The notes below the pieces were generated by a model. It worked only from the letters and a program-made list of their open reading frames with translations. It did not search any database and had not been told where the DNA came from. Source: Desulfovibrio sp. (lineage in GTDB: Bacteria; Desulfobacterota; Desulfovibrionia; Desulfovibrionales; Desulfovibrionaceae). From it: a stretch of DNA of 49,228 bases. Position 1 is the first letter of the stretch; every line of letters starts with the position of its first letter. A program made the position numbers and the translations under genes. The stretch spans positions 1 to 49,228 of the forward strand of contig JAILPJ010000079.1 of the NCBI GenBank assembly GCA_024699605.1. The letters run 5' to 3'. Of the stretch, positions 1 to 8,941 are shown one piece after another.

Positions 1-101
1 TTCTTTTGAACCTTACGCTGTAGCTCGTTGTCCCAGACGTAGCTAGTTTCATAGGCATAGGTCGTGTTGGTGTGTTTATTGTAGGATCTGGTGATGCTCA
101 T
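1..101 (-). mobile_element. Transposase 5' end, IS1634-like (cut by window edge)
   Basis: An ATG at 99-101 opens a frame of 33 codons that runs off the left edge. A strong GGGAGGG ribosome site lies just upstream on the minus strand. The translation starts MSITRSYNKHTNTTYAYET and continues with YVWDNELQRKVQK, which I recognise as the usual opening of IS1634/IS4-superfamily transposases (a tyrosine-rich strand followed by a basic stretch). The catalytic DDE part is outside the window. The outer end of the element should lie between here and the valS stop at 224; I could not define its terminal repeat. A 3' end of a similar transposase sits at the opposite edge of the window. Confidence 0.6.
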
Positions 102-223
102 GAAGTCTACCCTCCCATTTTTGCTAAAAATGCGAATTTAAGATTAGCATGGAAGGGAAAAATTGTCAAATATTTTTTAGGTTTTTTGAGATATTTAGTA
201 TCAAAAATGACTGAGACAGTACA

Positions 224-2890
224 CTAGTTTTCCTCGGCCAAAGCCTCGGCAAAACGAGCACGCATGGCCAAAAGCTTTTCTTTCTTGTCCAGAAGATCGC
301 AACTTGTGGCCTTTTCACGAGCCACAACATCTTCTGAAGCGCGTGAGAGAAAATTTTCGTCCTGAAGATGACGATTGACATTGAGCAGATTCTTTTCCAG
401 CTTGGCAAGCTGCTTGTCCAGTCTCGCCAACTCTCCAGCTAAATCCACAGTGCCTCGCAGGGGGACAACAATCTGGCAGCCACGGGCCACTGCTGAAGCT
501 GAAGCGCGTGGAGCCTGAAGGGCCAAATCCACACACATCTCCTCAAGTCGAGCCACCTGCATGATGACTTCCTGACTGTCCAAAAGCAGTTGCTTTTGCG
601 TTTCATCCACAGGCTGGAGCAGCAAACGGACCTTTTTCCCAGGGCTAATATTGAGCTCAGCTTTGATCGTACGCACAGAGACAATCACTTCCTGCAGAAA
701 TTCCATATTCCTGGCATCGTCAGCGCGCAGACACGAAGCCCGTTCTTCTGGGTATTTGGCACACGCCAATTCCGGATATTGATCGCTTCCCGGCAGAGCC
801 GCCCAGATTTCTGCCGTCACAAAAGGCATGATGGGATGCAAAAGCACCAAGGTCTCACGCAGCACAAGTAAAAGCACATATTGCGCGGTCTCTTTGCGCT
901 CAGGATCATCCGACTGCATATCAGGCTTGACCAGTTCAAGATACCAGTCGCAAAAAGCGCCCCACAAAAACTTATAGCAGGCTTGGGCGGCGTCATTGAA
1001 ACGATAGTTGGTGAGAGCCTCTGAGACCTCTGCTTTAACTTCTTCAAGACGATGCAAAATCCATCGGTGATGCAAACCAGAAACCGAAGCGAGGTCGCAG
1101 GCTTTTGGGCATGTACCGCCCAGATTCATCAAGGTAAAACGCGCCGCATTCCAGAGCTTGTTCACAAAGTGCCGATACCCCTCAATGCGGTCTTCGGAAA
1201 GACGAATATCACGCCCCATGGCGGCAAAAGCCGTCAACGTGAAGCGCAAGGCATCACAGCCGTACTTTTCAATCATCAAGACCGGATCAATGACATTGCC
1301 CGTTGACTTGCTCATCTTACGGCCTTCGGCATCGCGCACGAGGGCGTGCAGATAAACATCCTTGAAAGGCACTTGCCCCATAAAATGCTGCCCCATGATC
1401 ATCATGCGGGCCACCCAGAAGAAAATGATATCAAAGCCCGTAACAAGCACGCTTGTAGGATACCAGCGTTTAAGCTCCTTGGTTTGATCCGGCCAGCCCA
1501 TGGTGGAAAAAGGCCAGAGACTTGATGAAAACCACGTATCCAAGACGTCCTCATCCTGCACAAGCTGCGTTTTGCCGCAAGCTGGGCAGCGATCCGGGTT
1601 TTCCTCGCTAACAATGAGCTTGCCGCAGTCCTGACACGTCCAGGCGGGGATTCTGTGTCCCCACCAGATCTGACGACTGATGCACCAGTCGCGGATAGTA
1701 TCAAGCCAATGATAATAGGTCTTGATCCACGATTCAGGGAAGATCTTGGTCAGAGCGGGAACGGCAGCTCGGGCCTGAGGCGCAAGTTTGGTTGTGGCCA
1801 CAAACCACTGCGTTGAAACATGTGGCTCAACAACGGTATGACAACGGTAGCAATGGCCTACAGCATGCGTCAGATTCTCAACTTTGACGAGATCTCCAGC
1901 CTGTTCAATATCAGCCACGATCTGTTTGCGACAAGCTTCCTTGCTCAGTCCGGCGTAAGGACCGGCTTCAGCTTTCATCACACCATTATCGTCAATAACC
2001 TGGAGAAATTCCAAATTGTGCCGTTTGCCGAGCATCCAGTCGTTGTGATCATGGCAAGGAGTGACTTTCAGGCAACCTGTGCCAAACTCGCGATCCACAT
2101 AGCTGTCGGCAATAACAGGCAACTCGCGCCCCAAGACCGGCAAAATAACCTTGGAGCCGATAAATCGACTGTAACGCTCATCTTCTGGATGCACACAGAC
2201 TGCGGTGTCGCCAGGTATAGTTTCGGGTCTGGTTGTGGCTACAATCAGTGACTCGGAACTGCCAGCCAGATGATAGCGGATATGCCAGAGATGCCCTTGG
2301 CTGTCCTCGTGCTCCACTTCGTCGTCAGCCAACGCCGTATGACAGCGCGAACACCAATTGATGATATAGTCACCCTTATAGATCAGGCCTTCATTATAGA
2401 GCTGGACAAAAACACGACGCACAGCGCGGGAAAGCCCTTCATCCATAGTGAAACGCAGACGCGTCCAGTCAACCGAGCAGCCAAGAGCGCTGATCTGATC
2501 AAGAATGCGATGTCCGTATTCTTCGCGCCACTTCCAGACGCGCTCAATAAAGGCTTCACGGCCAAGATCGTGGCGGCTTTTGCCCTCTCGTGCCAAGGCC
2601 CGTTCCACCACATTCTGGGTCGCTATACCAGCATGGTCTGTGCCTGGCACCCAGATCACATTTTTGCCTTTCTGACGGGCATGCCTGATTAAGACATCAA
2701 TAAGTGTCAAATTCAGGGCGTGACCAATATGGAGAGCGCCTGTGACATTGGGCGGGGGAATGACAATGGAATAGCTTTCGCCAGCATCGTCCGGGTTGGG
2801 AGTAAAAATTTTTTCTTCCTCCCAGTGACGACGCCACCGGGCCTCAACATCCTTGGGCTCATAGCCGCTTGGAAGCATCTCTTCTGCCAT
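224..2890 (-). CDS. valS: Valyl-tRNA synthetase
   Basis: Charges tRNA-Val with valine in the cytoplasm. The 888-residue length is normal for the family. The class I signatures are both visible: the HIGH-type motif in PNVTGALHIGHAL near residue 50 and KMSKS in GRKMSKSTGN near residue 530. Between them are the editing (CP1) domain and Cys pairs of a zinc-binding insert (CSRC, CYRC, CQDC, CPAC). The C-terminal 70 residues (LAGELARLDKQLAKLEKNLL) form the ValRS coiled-coil that contacts tRNA. The ATG at 2890 has a poor ribosome site; a second in-frame ATG four codons later is possible. It is divergent from the BPL_N gene. No T-box-like leader is visible. A tRNA-Val gene lies 5 kb away at 7579. Confidence 0.97.
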   Translation of the reverse strand: MAEEMLPSGYEPKDVEARWRRHWEEEKIFTPNPDDAGESYSIVIPPPNVTGALHIGHALNLTLIDVLIRHARQKGKNVIWVPGTDHAGIATQNVVERALAREGKSRHDLGREAFIERVWKWREEYGHRILDQISALGCSVDWTRLRFTMDEGLSRAVRRVFVQLYNEGLIYKGDYIINWCSRCHTALADDEVEHEDSQGHLWHIRYHLAGSSESLIVATTRPETIPGDTAVCVHPEDERYSRFIGSKVILPVLGRELPVIADSYVDREFGTGCLKVTPCHDHNDWMLGKRHNLEFLQVIDDNGVMKAEAGPYAGLSKEACRKQIVADIEQAGDLVKVENLTHAVGHCYRCHTVVEPHVSTQWFVATTKLAPQARAAVPALTKIFPESWIKTYYHWLDTIRDWCISRQIWWGHRIPAWTCQDCGKLIVSEENPDRCPACGKTQLVQDEDVLDTWFSSSLWPFSTMGWPDQTKELKRWYPTSVLVTGFDIIFFWVARMMIMGQHFMGQVPFKDVYLHALVRDAEGRKMSKSTGNVIDPVLMIEKYGCDALRFTLTAFAAMGRDIRLSEDRIEGYRHFVNKLWNAARFTLMNLGGTCPKACDLASVSGLHHRWILHRLEEVKAEVSEALTNYRFNDAAQACYKFLWGAFCDWYLELVKPDMQSDDPERKETAQYVLLLVLRETLVLLHPIMPFVTAEIWAALPGSDQYPELACAKYPEERASCLRADDARNMEFLQEVIVSVRTIKAELNISPGKKVRLLLQPVDETQKQLLLDSQEVIMQVARLEEMCVDLALQAPRASASAVARGCQIVVPLRGTVDLAGELARLDKQLAKLEKNLLNVNRHLQDENFLSRASEDVVAREKATSCDLLDKKEKLLAMRARFAEALAEEN

Positions 2891-3068
2891 GGGGTCTTAC
2901 GGGTACAGAAGCACTGTACCCTCCTCCTTTTCGTAATTGCCGCCAAGCACAAACACTCTTGCGCTCGACAGCAAAAAAAACTGTCTGCGGGAAAAACCTG
3001 ATTTTTACGTAAAAAAAATGCCAGAATGGAATCTTGCAATCTCGGCCAAAGCCGGCAATACTAAGGCT

Positions 3069-4373
3069 ATGCCGCACCCAACCATCCATCTTCTCTGGGA
3101 CGCCTCGCATATTTGGGGTCTCATGGCTTGGCGCGCTCTGACTGCGCTCGGGCTCTCCATACGCCTGACGAAAGGTCAAGAAATAGCGTATGGCTTGCTT
3201 TTAGGCAAGTCAGAGCCTGTCAGAGAAAAGCTTCTTATCGTCCCTGGCGGCAATGCCCGGGCCAAGGCCAGAGCTTTGGGAAGCGATGGCTTAGCCGCCA
3301 TTCGAGAATTCGTACGTTGTGGCGGCAACTATCTGGGTATTTGCGGTGGTGCCGGTCTGGCTCTGACAGGCGAAAACTCTCTAGGCCTCTGTTCTTGGTC
3401 GAGGAAACCCTATCCTGACCGTCTGCAACATCTGGCCAGTGGCCATGTGCTAGCCAGACTTGCCGAGAACCCTCTCTGCCCTCAAGAGCTGCAGGGAGGA
3501 GAAATTTCCCTGCCCATCTGGTGGCCTGGCCGCTTTTCTCCTTCAAAAACGCATGGAGTTGATATCCTGGCTTGTGCCAGCAAGCGTGATAACGACTTCT
3601 GGCTTGGCGATCTTGCTCTTGCCAGTATGCCACAGGCAATTTTCGGCATCTGGCAGGAAGAGTACGGGCTTGACCTTTCCTCTAATTTTCTCACCGACAT
3701 GCCACTTGTGATCAGTGGACAATTTGGTGAAGGCCGATATCTTCTAAGCTATTCCCACCTTGAGACACCCGCAAGTCCCCATGCCAACGCCTGGCTAGCC
3801 TTCCTGATTGCTGAACTCACCAAGATCTCGCTTCACACTACCGTGATTCCGGCCTGGGACCTGGATAAAGCTCAAAAACGCTGGGCCCTGGATGAAAACA
3901 GCCGTCCCCTACACGAAGCCTTACAAATTACACGCAAGCTGTTGGAGTTGGGCGTTGCCCAGCATCTTTTCTTTAGGCGCACTCCCTGGCTTTGGGGCTG
4001 GCGCACCGGTCTTCCTGGTGCGGCGCTCAACGCCCTGCACGCCTCCCTGGTCGGACTGCTTGCCGTAAAGCCCTCTGCTGCGGCACAAAAGGCGTGGTCT
4101 GCCATGCGCTGCGATTTCACACGTACGCTTGAGCTGTTTGCCCAAAGTGCCGAGGAAAGCCTTTTGACAAGTCGCATTACCAGTGTGCTTGGTGGATTTT
4201 TGCCGCACGCCATTCGCCATCGCGATCTCAAAGATCGCCAGCTGGCCATTTTCGGCTGCCCCAGAAATGGGGGAGGACTTGTTGGGGAGATGCTCAAAGT
4301 AACCGAAGAGCTGATCTATCTCTCGCAGCCTGACCTTAGTCCACAGGCTGACCCTGGCTTCGATATTCATTGA
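3069..4373 (+). CDS. BPL_N (glutamine amidotransferase-like) domain protein
   Basis: Residues 1-250 match the BPL_N domain, a class I glutamine-amidotransferase-like fold found at the N-terminus of some biotin-protein ligases and, in sulfate reducers, in stand-alone proteins of unknown role. The opening (IHLLWDASHIWGLMAWRAL) and the nucleophile elbow YLGICGGAGLAL with Cys92 are typical. There is no biotin ligase catalytic domain; the remaining 180 residues are helical and unrecognised. The frame is open back to 2937, but the earlier ATGs (2937, 3018) lie in the divergent promoter region and precede the conserved start, so I chose 3069. Its 3' end overlaps the convergent sigma-54 regulator by 38 bp. 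Function is not established. Confidence 0.75.
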   Translation: MPHPTIHLLWDASHIWGLMAWRALTALGLSIRLTKGQEIAYGLLLGKSEPVREKLLIVPGGNARAKARALGSDGLAAIREFVRCGGNYLGICGGAGLALTGENSLGLCSWSRKPYPDRLQHLASGHVLARLAENPLCPQELQGGEISLPIWWPGRFSPSKTHGVDILACASKRDNDFWLGDLALASMPQAIFGIWQEEYGLDLSSNFLTDMPLVISGQFGEGRYLLSYSHLETPASPHANAWLAFLIAELTKISLHTTVIPAWDLDKAQKRWALDENSRPLHEALQITRKLLELGVAQHLFFRRTPWLWGWRTGLPGAALNALHASLVGLLAVKPSAAAQKAWSAMRCDFTRTLELFAQSAEESLLTSRITSVLGGFLPHAIRHRDLKDRQLAIFGCPRNGGGLVGEMLKVTEELIYLSQPDLSPQADPGFDIH

Positions 4374-5799
4374 GCTTATTACGCAGCGTACGCACGGATA
4401 TGCCAAGCATCTCGGCTGCCTGCGTACGATTGCCGCTGGTCACTTCCAAGCCCTTAATGATCATAATACGTTCCATCTCATGGAGGGGAATGACAGGTCC
4501 TGAAAAGGCCTGCAGGGCATCACCGGAAGAATCAGAAGTTTTTGGCGCCGGCTGAGGAGAAGTGGCTTCGACAATGTCGTCTTCGGAGGAGGGGGAAGTT
4601 TCTGCTTCTTCTTCAAAAAGCGGCCATTCCGCATTTTCCAGAAGAAAATGACAGGGTTCAATGGGGCGGCCATTGGCCAGAAGGACCGCCCTTTCCATGA
4701 GATTCTGCAGTTCGCGGACATTGCCCGGGAAGGCGTAGGACATCAGCCAGTTTATAGTCTGGTCTGAGAGCGACATGGGAGCAAGGCCATACTCACGCAC
4801 ATACATATTGATGAAAAAATTGGCCAGCTCCAGGACATCGTCACCGCGCTCATGCAGGGCAGGAAGTCTAAGAGGAATGACGTTTAGACGAAAATAAAGA
4901 TCCTGACGAAATTTACCTTCCTTCACCCACTCTTCAAGATTGCGGTTGGTTGTGGCTAAAACCCTGACATCCACACGTACTGTCTCGGATCCACCCACCC
5001 TGTCAATTTCGCTTTCCTGCAAGACACGCAAGAGCTTGGCCTGCAGCGGCAGATCCATCTCTGAAATTTCATCGAGCAAAAGCGTGCCACCATTGGCCAG
5101 CTCGAATTTTCCGAGTTTTCTGGCAATGGCCCCGGTAAAGGCCCCTTTTTCATGTCCAAAGAGTTCGCTTTCCAGAAGATGTTCAGGCAGGGCTGCGCAG
5201 TTTACAGCAATGAAAGGACCTCGGGCCCGTTTACTCATGGCGTGCAAATAGCGAGCAAACATTTCCTTGCCCGTACCAGATTCACCCATGATCAGGACCG
5301 TGGCCTTGGAAGGGGCCACCTGCTTGGCCAAAGCCAAAACACGGGCTATAGAAGGGTGACGTCCGACAATACGAGGCCCAATCCCTTCGGTAAAGCCAGG
5401 TTTATGTCCGCCAAGCGTGGAGACCTGCGGAACAGGCACGGGCTTTTTAGGTTCCCTGACAACTGAAAGGATGCGTTCTACATCCAAAGGCTCAAGCCAG
5501 TAGTCTCGAGCTCCGAGATTCAAAAGCCGCTCGGCCTCTTCAGGAGTGCCTTTATCGGTTGTCACAATCACCGGGGGGAAGTTGGGATCATCGCCGCCCA
5601 CTGCCAGAAGATCTTCCACCCGGAAGCCTGGCAGTTGAGGACGAGCAAAGATCACGCCTGGTCCAGATTTGCGAATAAAGACCGTAGCGCCTTTCAGGTT
5701 TTCGGCAATGCCCAAGTCAAAGCCGGCGTCTCGCAACGCCGGAAAGACGCCTGTCACAGCCTGTGCGGGCATAAGGAAAAGTAAGCGGCGATTAGCCAT
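4336..5799 (-). CDS. Sigma-54-dependent activator with degenerate receiver
   Basis: A 487-residue enhancer-binding protein that would remodel sigma-54 RNA polymerase with ATP. Order: receiver-like domain (1-115), AAA+ domain (about 145-375) with Walker A GESGTGKE (172-179), the sigma-54 contact loop GAFTGA (219-224) and Walker B LLLDEIS, then a Fis-type helix-turn-helix at the C-terminus (NRTQAAEMLGISVRTLRNKL). The receiver looks inactive: the position of the phosphoryl-accepting Asp is Arg53 (VIFARPQLPG) and the conserved Lys is Glu103 (ARDYWLEPLD). It may therefore respond to protein contacts or ligand rather than to phosphorylation. No histidine kinase gene is adjacent. Target genes are unknown; I saw no clear sigma-54 promoter in the window. 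Confidence 0.92.
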   Translation of the reverse strand: MANRRLLFLMPAQAVTGVFPALRDAGFDLGIAENLKGATVFIRKSGPGVIFARPQLPGFRVEDLLAVGGDDPNFPPVIVTTDKGTPEEAERLLNLGARDYWLEPLDVERILSVVREPKKPVPVPQVSTLGGHKPGFTEGIGPRIVGRHPSIARVLALAKQVAPSKATVLIMGESGTGKEMFARYLHAMSKRARGPFIAVNCAALPEHLLESELFGHEKGAFTGAIARKLGKFELANGGTLLLDEISEMDLPLQAKLLRVLQESEIDRVGGSETVRVDVRVLATTNRNLEEWVKEGKFRQDLYFRLNVIPLRLPALHERGDDVLELANFFINMYVREYGLAPMSLSDQTINWLMSYAFPGNVRELQNLMERAVLLANGRPIEPCHFLLENAEWPLFEEEAETSPSSEDDIVEATSPQPAPKTSDSSGDALQAFSGPVIPLHEMERIMIIKGLEVTSGNRTQAAEMLGISVRTLRNKLNEYRSQGQPVD

Positions 5800-6019
5800 G
5801 CGGGGTATCCTACGTCATTGCTGGCCTTCTGGCAAGTGAAGTCGCAAAGAGATCTATTGTCTTGCGTTAGTTTCCTATATTTGCCATACAATATCTGAAA
5901 CACAGTGGCAAAGTCTTTTAACGCCAGGGCCTGTTAGGAGATTAGCGAAAAGTTTGAGCGATCACCCATTAACCTGACCTGCGAATTGCCCGCATTCTCT
6001 TTTCATGAGGAGTAATAGC

Positions 6020-6988
6020 TTGTCCGAAACACAAAGCAATCTTCACTGCACGCTTTTTCAGGATGCGCAAATCATGCCTTTCTGTGAAGGAAAGTTCGCC
6101 GTCTATACCAACGACGCGACCCTGATCAGACAGAGCTTATGCATCAGGGACTACTGTGTGGTCTTCAAACCGGCGGAATGTGTACCAGTCAATATCAGGC
6201 TTACGGAATCTGTGATCTTTGGCGGTTTTCTTTTTAAACATTACGGGCATTTTCTTTTAGAAAGCCTTGCACGTCTCTGGTTTGCCAAGGAACACCCCAA
6301 TTTTCCCGTAGTCTGGGTCGGTCGTGATGGTCTGTTACTCGATTTTCAATTGGAAATTTTTGAACTTCTGGGCCTCAAGAATCCCATTCGCTTCATTGAT
6401 CGGCCTGTCAGTATTCACAAGCTTTTCCTTCCAGACCCAGGCTACCTCATTCAGACCTTCTTTGCTCCTGAGCATCAGGCTTTTCTGTCAGTCTGCGATC
6501 CTGAACCTGTTAGAGCTGGCAAAAAAATCTATCTCTCTCGCCGACATTTTGGCGGAGAATCCTGTCTCACCAATGAAGCTGAACTTGAGCGCCGCCTTGT
6601 GCAAAAAGGTTTTCACATCTACTACCCGGAAAAGCACACTATTCGAGAACAATTGGCCTATTTAAGCTCTGCAGAAAAAATTTTAAGCCTTGAAGGCTCA
6701 AGTCTTCATACGCTCATTTTGTTACGCGAACTCAAATCGCAAATCTTGATCATTCCCAGACCGCAAACTGAAATCAACCATAACTATCTGACTATTGCCC
6801 AGCACAAGGGCTTTTGCCAGAGTTATCTCCCAGACGATGATCTCTATCAGAATATCTCCCCTGTGACGCAAAGTCACGTGCAATGGCGTGGAGAACTTAA
6901 TCTTGATCGTCTTCTTCCTATGGTTGATCAGCCTGATTGGTCGCCGCTTGCTTTCTACCGTTCTATCTTTACATCAAACTTTCAGTAG
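6020..6988 (+). CDS. Glycosyltransferase family 61 protein
   Basis: A cytoplasmic glycosyltransferase of the GT61 (DUF563) type, about 322 residues. Signatures seen are KHYGHFLLESLARLWF, the KKIYLSRRHFGGES segment, and a C-terminal SLEGSSLHTLILL at the place where the family has its donor-binding Glu/Gly/His cluster. Acceptor and sugar are unknown; family members decorate O-antigens, capsules or glycoproteins. Start choice: the TTG at 6020 has a good GAGGAG site at 6007-6012, while the in-frame ATG at 6005 overlaps that site and has none of its own, so I prefer TTG. The gene is somewhat AT-richer than its neighbours, stands alone beside a tRNA operon, and could have been acquired by transfer. 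Confidence 0.82.
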   Translation: MSETQSNLHCTLFQDAQIMPFCEGKFAVYTNDATLIRQSLCIRDYCVVFKPAECVPVNIRLTESVIFGGFLFKHYGHFLLESLARLWFAKEHPNFPVVWVGRDGLLLDFQLEIFELLGLKNPIRFIDRPVSIHKLFLPDPGYLIQTFFAPEHQAFLSVCDPEPVRAGKKIYLSRRHFGGESCLTNEAELERRLVQKGFHIYYPEKHTIREQLAYLSSAEKILSLEGSSLHTLILLRELKSQILIIPRPQTEINHNYLTIAQHKGFCQSYLPDDDLYQNISPVTQSHVQWRGELNLDRLLPMVDQPDWSPLAFYRSIFTSNFQ

Positions 6989-7389
6989 TAAAAACATATA
7001 ATATATCTATCTTTCAGTAAAAGTAATCCGTCTACATTCAAAAAAAACTGAGGCACTTAACTTCACCAAACAAATACTAACTACGGTGAAAAATAGATAG
7101 ACAGTATTATACTGTTTGATTTATATAGTCATAAAGAAATGATAGAACCAACATATATATCCATGTACGCGATAAAAATATTGATTTCTCCGATAAGTTG
7201 AAAGGCAACATGGAAAAATTTTCTCTATTCATCATAGCTCAAAGGAACGCCGTAACGCCACCTCTGCTGGCACAGACAATGGCAAACAGAGCCACAGCAG
7301 TTCACACCCGGGCAAACAATCCGTAAGCATAGTATCTCAAAAATAGCCTTGGACATTTTGACCAAGGTCGCCCTTGCCCTTTTTCAGAC
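6989..7389. other. AT-rich intergenic stretch, no gene seen
   Basis: About 400 bp between the GT61 gene and the tRNA terminator. It is AT-rich up to 7230, then of ordinary composition. I find no open frame with a plausible product, no RNA fold I can support and no mobile-element remnant. Confidence 0.5.
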
Positions 7390-7427
7390 AAAAAAAGAGG
7401 AGCCAAGACAGCAACTCTTGACTCCTC
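7390..7427 (-). terminator. Rho-independent terminator of the tRNA operon
   Basis: On the minus strand the sequence reads GAGGAG-T-CAAGA, a 7-base loop, TCTTG-G-CTCCTC, then a run of seven T. This is a long stem with one mismatch followed by a U-tract, about 65 bp after the end of the tRNA-Asp gene, in the right orientation to end that transcript. Confidence 0.85.
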
Positions 7428-7492
7428 AAAATAACACTTTCGGGACAATTTACACGTAGATTTACACGTTCCCGAAACTGATCTCGTAAAAG

Positions 7493-7570
<78 letters not shown>

Positions 7571-7578
7571 GTAAAAAA

Positions 7579-7654
7579 TGGTGGGCAGTACAGGACTTGA
7601 ACCTACGACCCCCGCCGTGTGAAGGCGATGCTCTACCAGCTGAGCTAACTGCCC
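7579..7654 (-). tRNA. tRNA-Val (anticodon CAC)
   Basis: Read on the minus strand: acceptor GGGCAGT pairs with ACTGCCC, discriminator A and encoded CCA (7579-7581). D-arm GCTCAGCTGGTAGAGC; anticodon loop TTCACAC, anticodon CAC, reading GTG codons; T-arm GGTTCAAGTCC. First gene of the two-tRNA operon. Confidence 0.95.
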
Positions 7655-7670
7655 GTACTGAACATGTCTC

Positions 7671-7699
7671 CTTCTACGCGATCTTCCTGTCCAAGTCAA
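7671..7699 (-). promoter_or_regulatory. Sigma-70-type promoter of the tRNA operon
   Basis: On the minus strand TTGACT (7694-7699) and TAGAAG (7671-7676) are separated by 17 bp, close to the -35/-10 consensus, and the -10 box ends 16 bp upstream of the mature tRNA-Val 5' end. Confidence 0.7.
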
Positions 7700-7910
7700 G
7701 CTCTTGAATAAAAAAAATAGAAATTTCTTTTTTGCTGAACCCACCAGATATCCCTTGCACGCACCCTGTACCAGTGATAGACCACACAGGTCGCGACAAT
7801 GAGGCACAACTGTCCAGCTCTATTCTTTGTGAAAAATCTTCCGAAAGACTTAGCACAGCTGGCCCAAGCCAAAAAACAACCTATTTTGCAAATACTTTTG
7901 GAGCACAATC

Positions 7911-8894
7911 ATGCTCAATGTTCTCCCTAAGTTCCTTGAATTCGATCAATCCCACAGAAACATCGCATACCCAAAACTTAGGGCTGCCCTTACGACCTTG
8001 CTCTGTGCCTTGTTGATCGCAGTTAATTCCCAGGCACGAGTCATTGGCGGCGATGAGATGATGAATCAGGACATGGAGGAAAACCTCTGCGCCCTAACTT
8101 TTGATGACGGGCCATCCATCTTTACGCCGGAACTTCTGGACATGCTTAAAGAGCATAACATCCATGCGACCTTTTTCATGCTTGGTCAGATGGTCAATCA
8201 CTATCAGGACATTGCCATCCGCGTGGCCGAAGAAGGTCACGAGATCGCAAGCCATACCTATTCTCATAAGAACCTAAAACGACTATCCAATGACGGGCAG
8301 CTGGCTGAAATCACCAAAGGCTTTGAAAGCCTCCAAAATTTGGGCATTATTCCCCGCTACATGCGACCGCCCTACGGATCCTATGATGAACGCACCGTGG
8401 AAATCGCCAAAAAGTTTGGTTTAGATGTCGTCCTCTGGTCCATGGACAGCCGTGACTGGAAGCGACTGCCTGACGACTACAGACTGCTGCGATCAGTACG
8501 CGGAACGCCCTACGAGCCAGGAACTATGCGTGGAGTCTTTCTCTTCCACGATATCCATAAAAAAACCGTGGACGACCTGCCACGGATTATTCAGCAGCTG
8601 CGCGAAGCAGGCTGTCAACGTTTTGTCACCTTTTCTGAATACATGCAGGGTTTAGCCGATCCAGAGCCACCGATTCTGATGACAAGAAGACCAGTGGCGA
8701 AAGAGGCTCCCGAGCAGCACATCAATCAAGCAGCCTTAAGTAATCCCACGGAACCTGAAGTACACAATGTATCGACACCTGCGCAAGCAACACCGGAGGA
8801 ACAAACGGAACAACCTCTCGCACTGCCTGAGGCGCAACTTCCTCCGGCTGAAAGCCCGACTCAGGAATCTGTTGAGCAACCCACACACATCTAA
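7911..8894 (+). CDS. Secreted polysaccharide deacetylase (NodB fold, CE4)
   Basis: A 327-residue exported carbohydrate esterase. A hydrophobic segment at about 23-40 ending in NSQA looks like a signal peptide. The CE4 motifs follow in order: TFDDGP (63-68, metal Asp and catalytic Asp), SHTYSH (metal His115 and His119), RPPYGSYD, WSMDSRDW and LFHDIH. It would remove N-acetyl groups from peptidoglycan or another amino-sugar polymer in the envelope; substrate cannot be told. The C-terminal 65 residues are rich in Pro, Glu, Gln and Thr and probably disordered. The ATG is preceded by TTTTGGAG at suitable spacing. It converges on nspC, with a GC-rich hairpin at 8925-8941 between them. Confidence 0.9.
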   Translation: MLNVLPKFLEFDQSHRNIAYPKLRAALTTLLCALLIAVNSQARVIGGDEMMNQDMEENLCALTFDDGPSIFTPELLDMLKEHNIHATFFMLGQMVNHYQDIAIRVAEEGHEIASHTYSHKNLKRLSNDGQLAEITKGFESLQNLGIIPRYMRPPYGSYDERTVEIAKKFGLDVVLWSMDSRDWKRLPDDYRLLRSVRGTPYEPGTMRGVFLFHDIHKKTVDDLPRIIQQLREAGCQRFVTFSEYMQGLADPEPPILMTRRPVAKEAPEQHINQAALSNPTEPEVHNVSTPAQATPEEQTEQPLALPEAQLPPAESPTQESVEQPTHI

Positions 8895-8924
8895 CGAGCT
8901 GTCAAGCCGAGCACCTTGCCCGAA

Positions 8925-8941
8925 AGGCGCGTAACGCGCCT
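8925..8941. terminator. Possible bidirectional terminator hairpin
   Basis: AGGCGCG-TAA-CGCGCCT is a perfect 7-bp stem with a 3-base loop between two converging genes, overlapping the first base of the nspC stop codon. There is no real T-run on either side, so termination is only suggested. Confidence 0.4.

Noticed and set aside
2891..3068. T-box or other tRNA-sensing leader upstream of valS
   Set aside because: No specifier loop, antiterminator motif or terminator is visible; only a weak GACAG/CTGTC stem, and T-boxes are rare outside Gram-positive bacteria.
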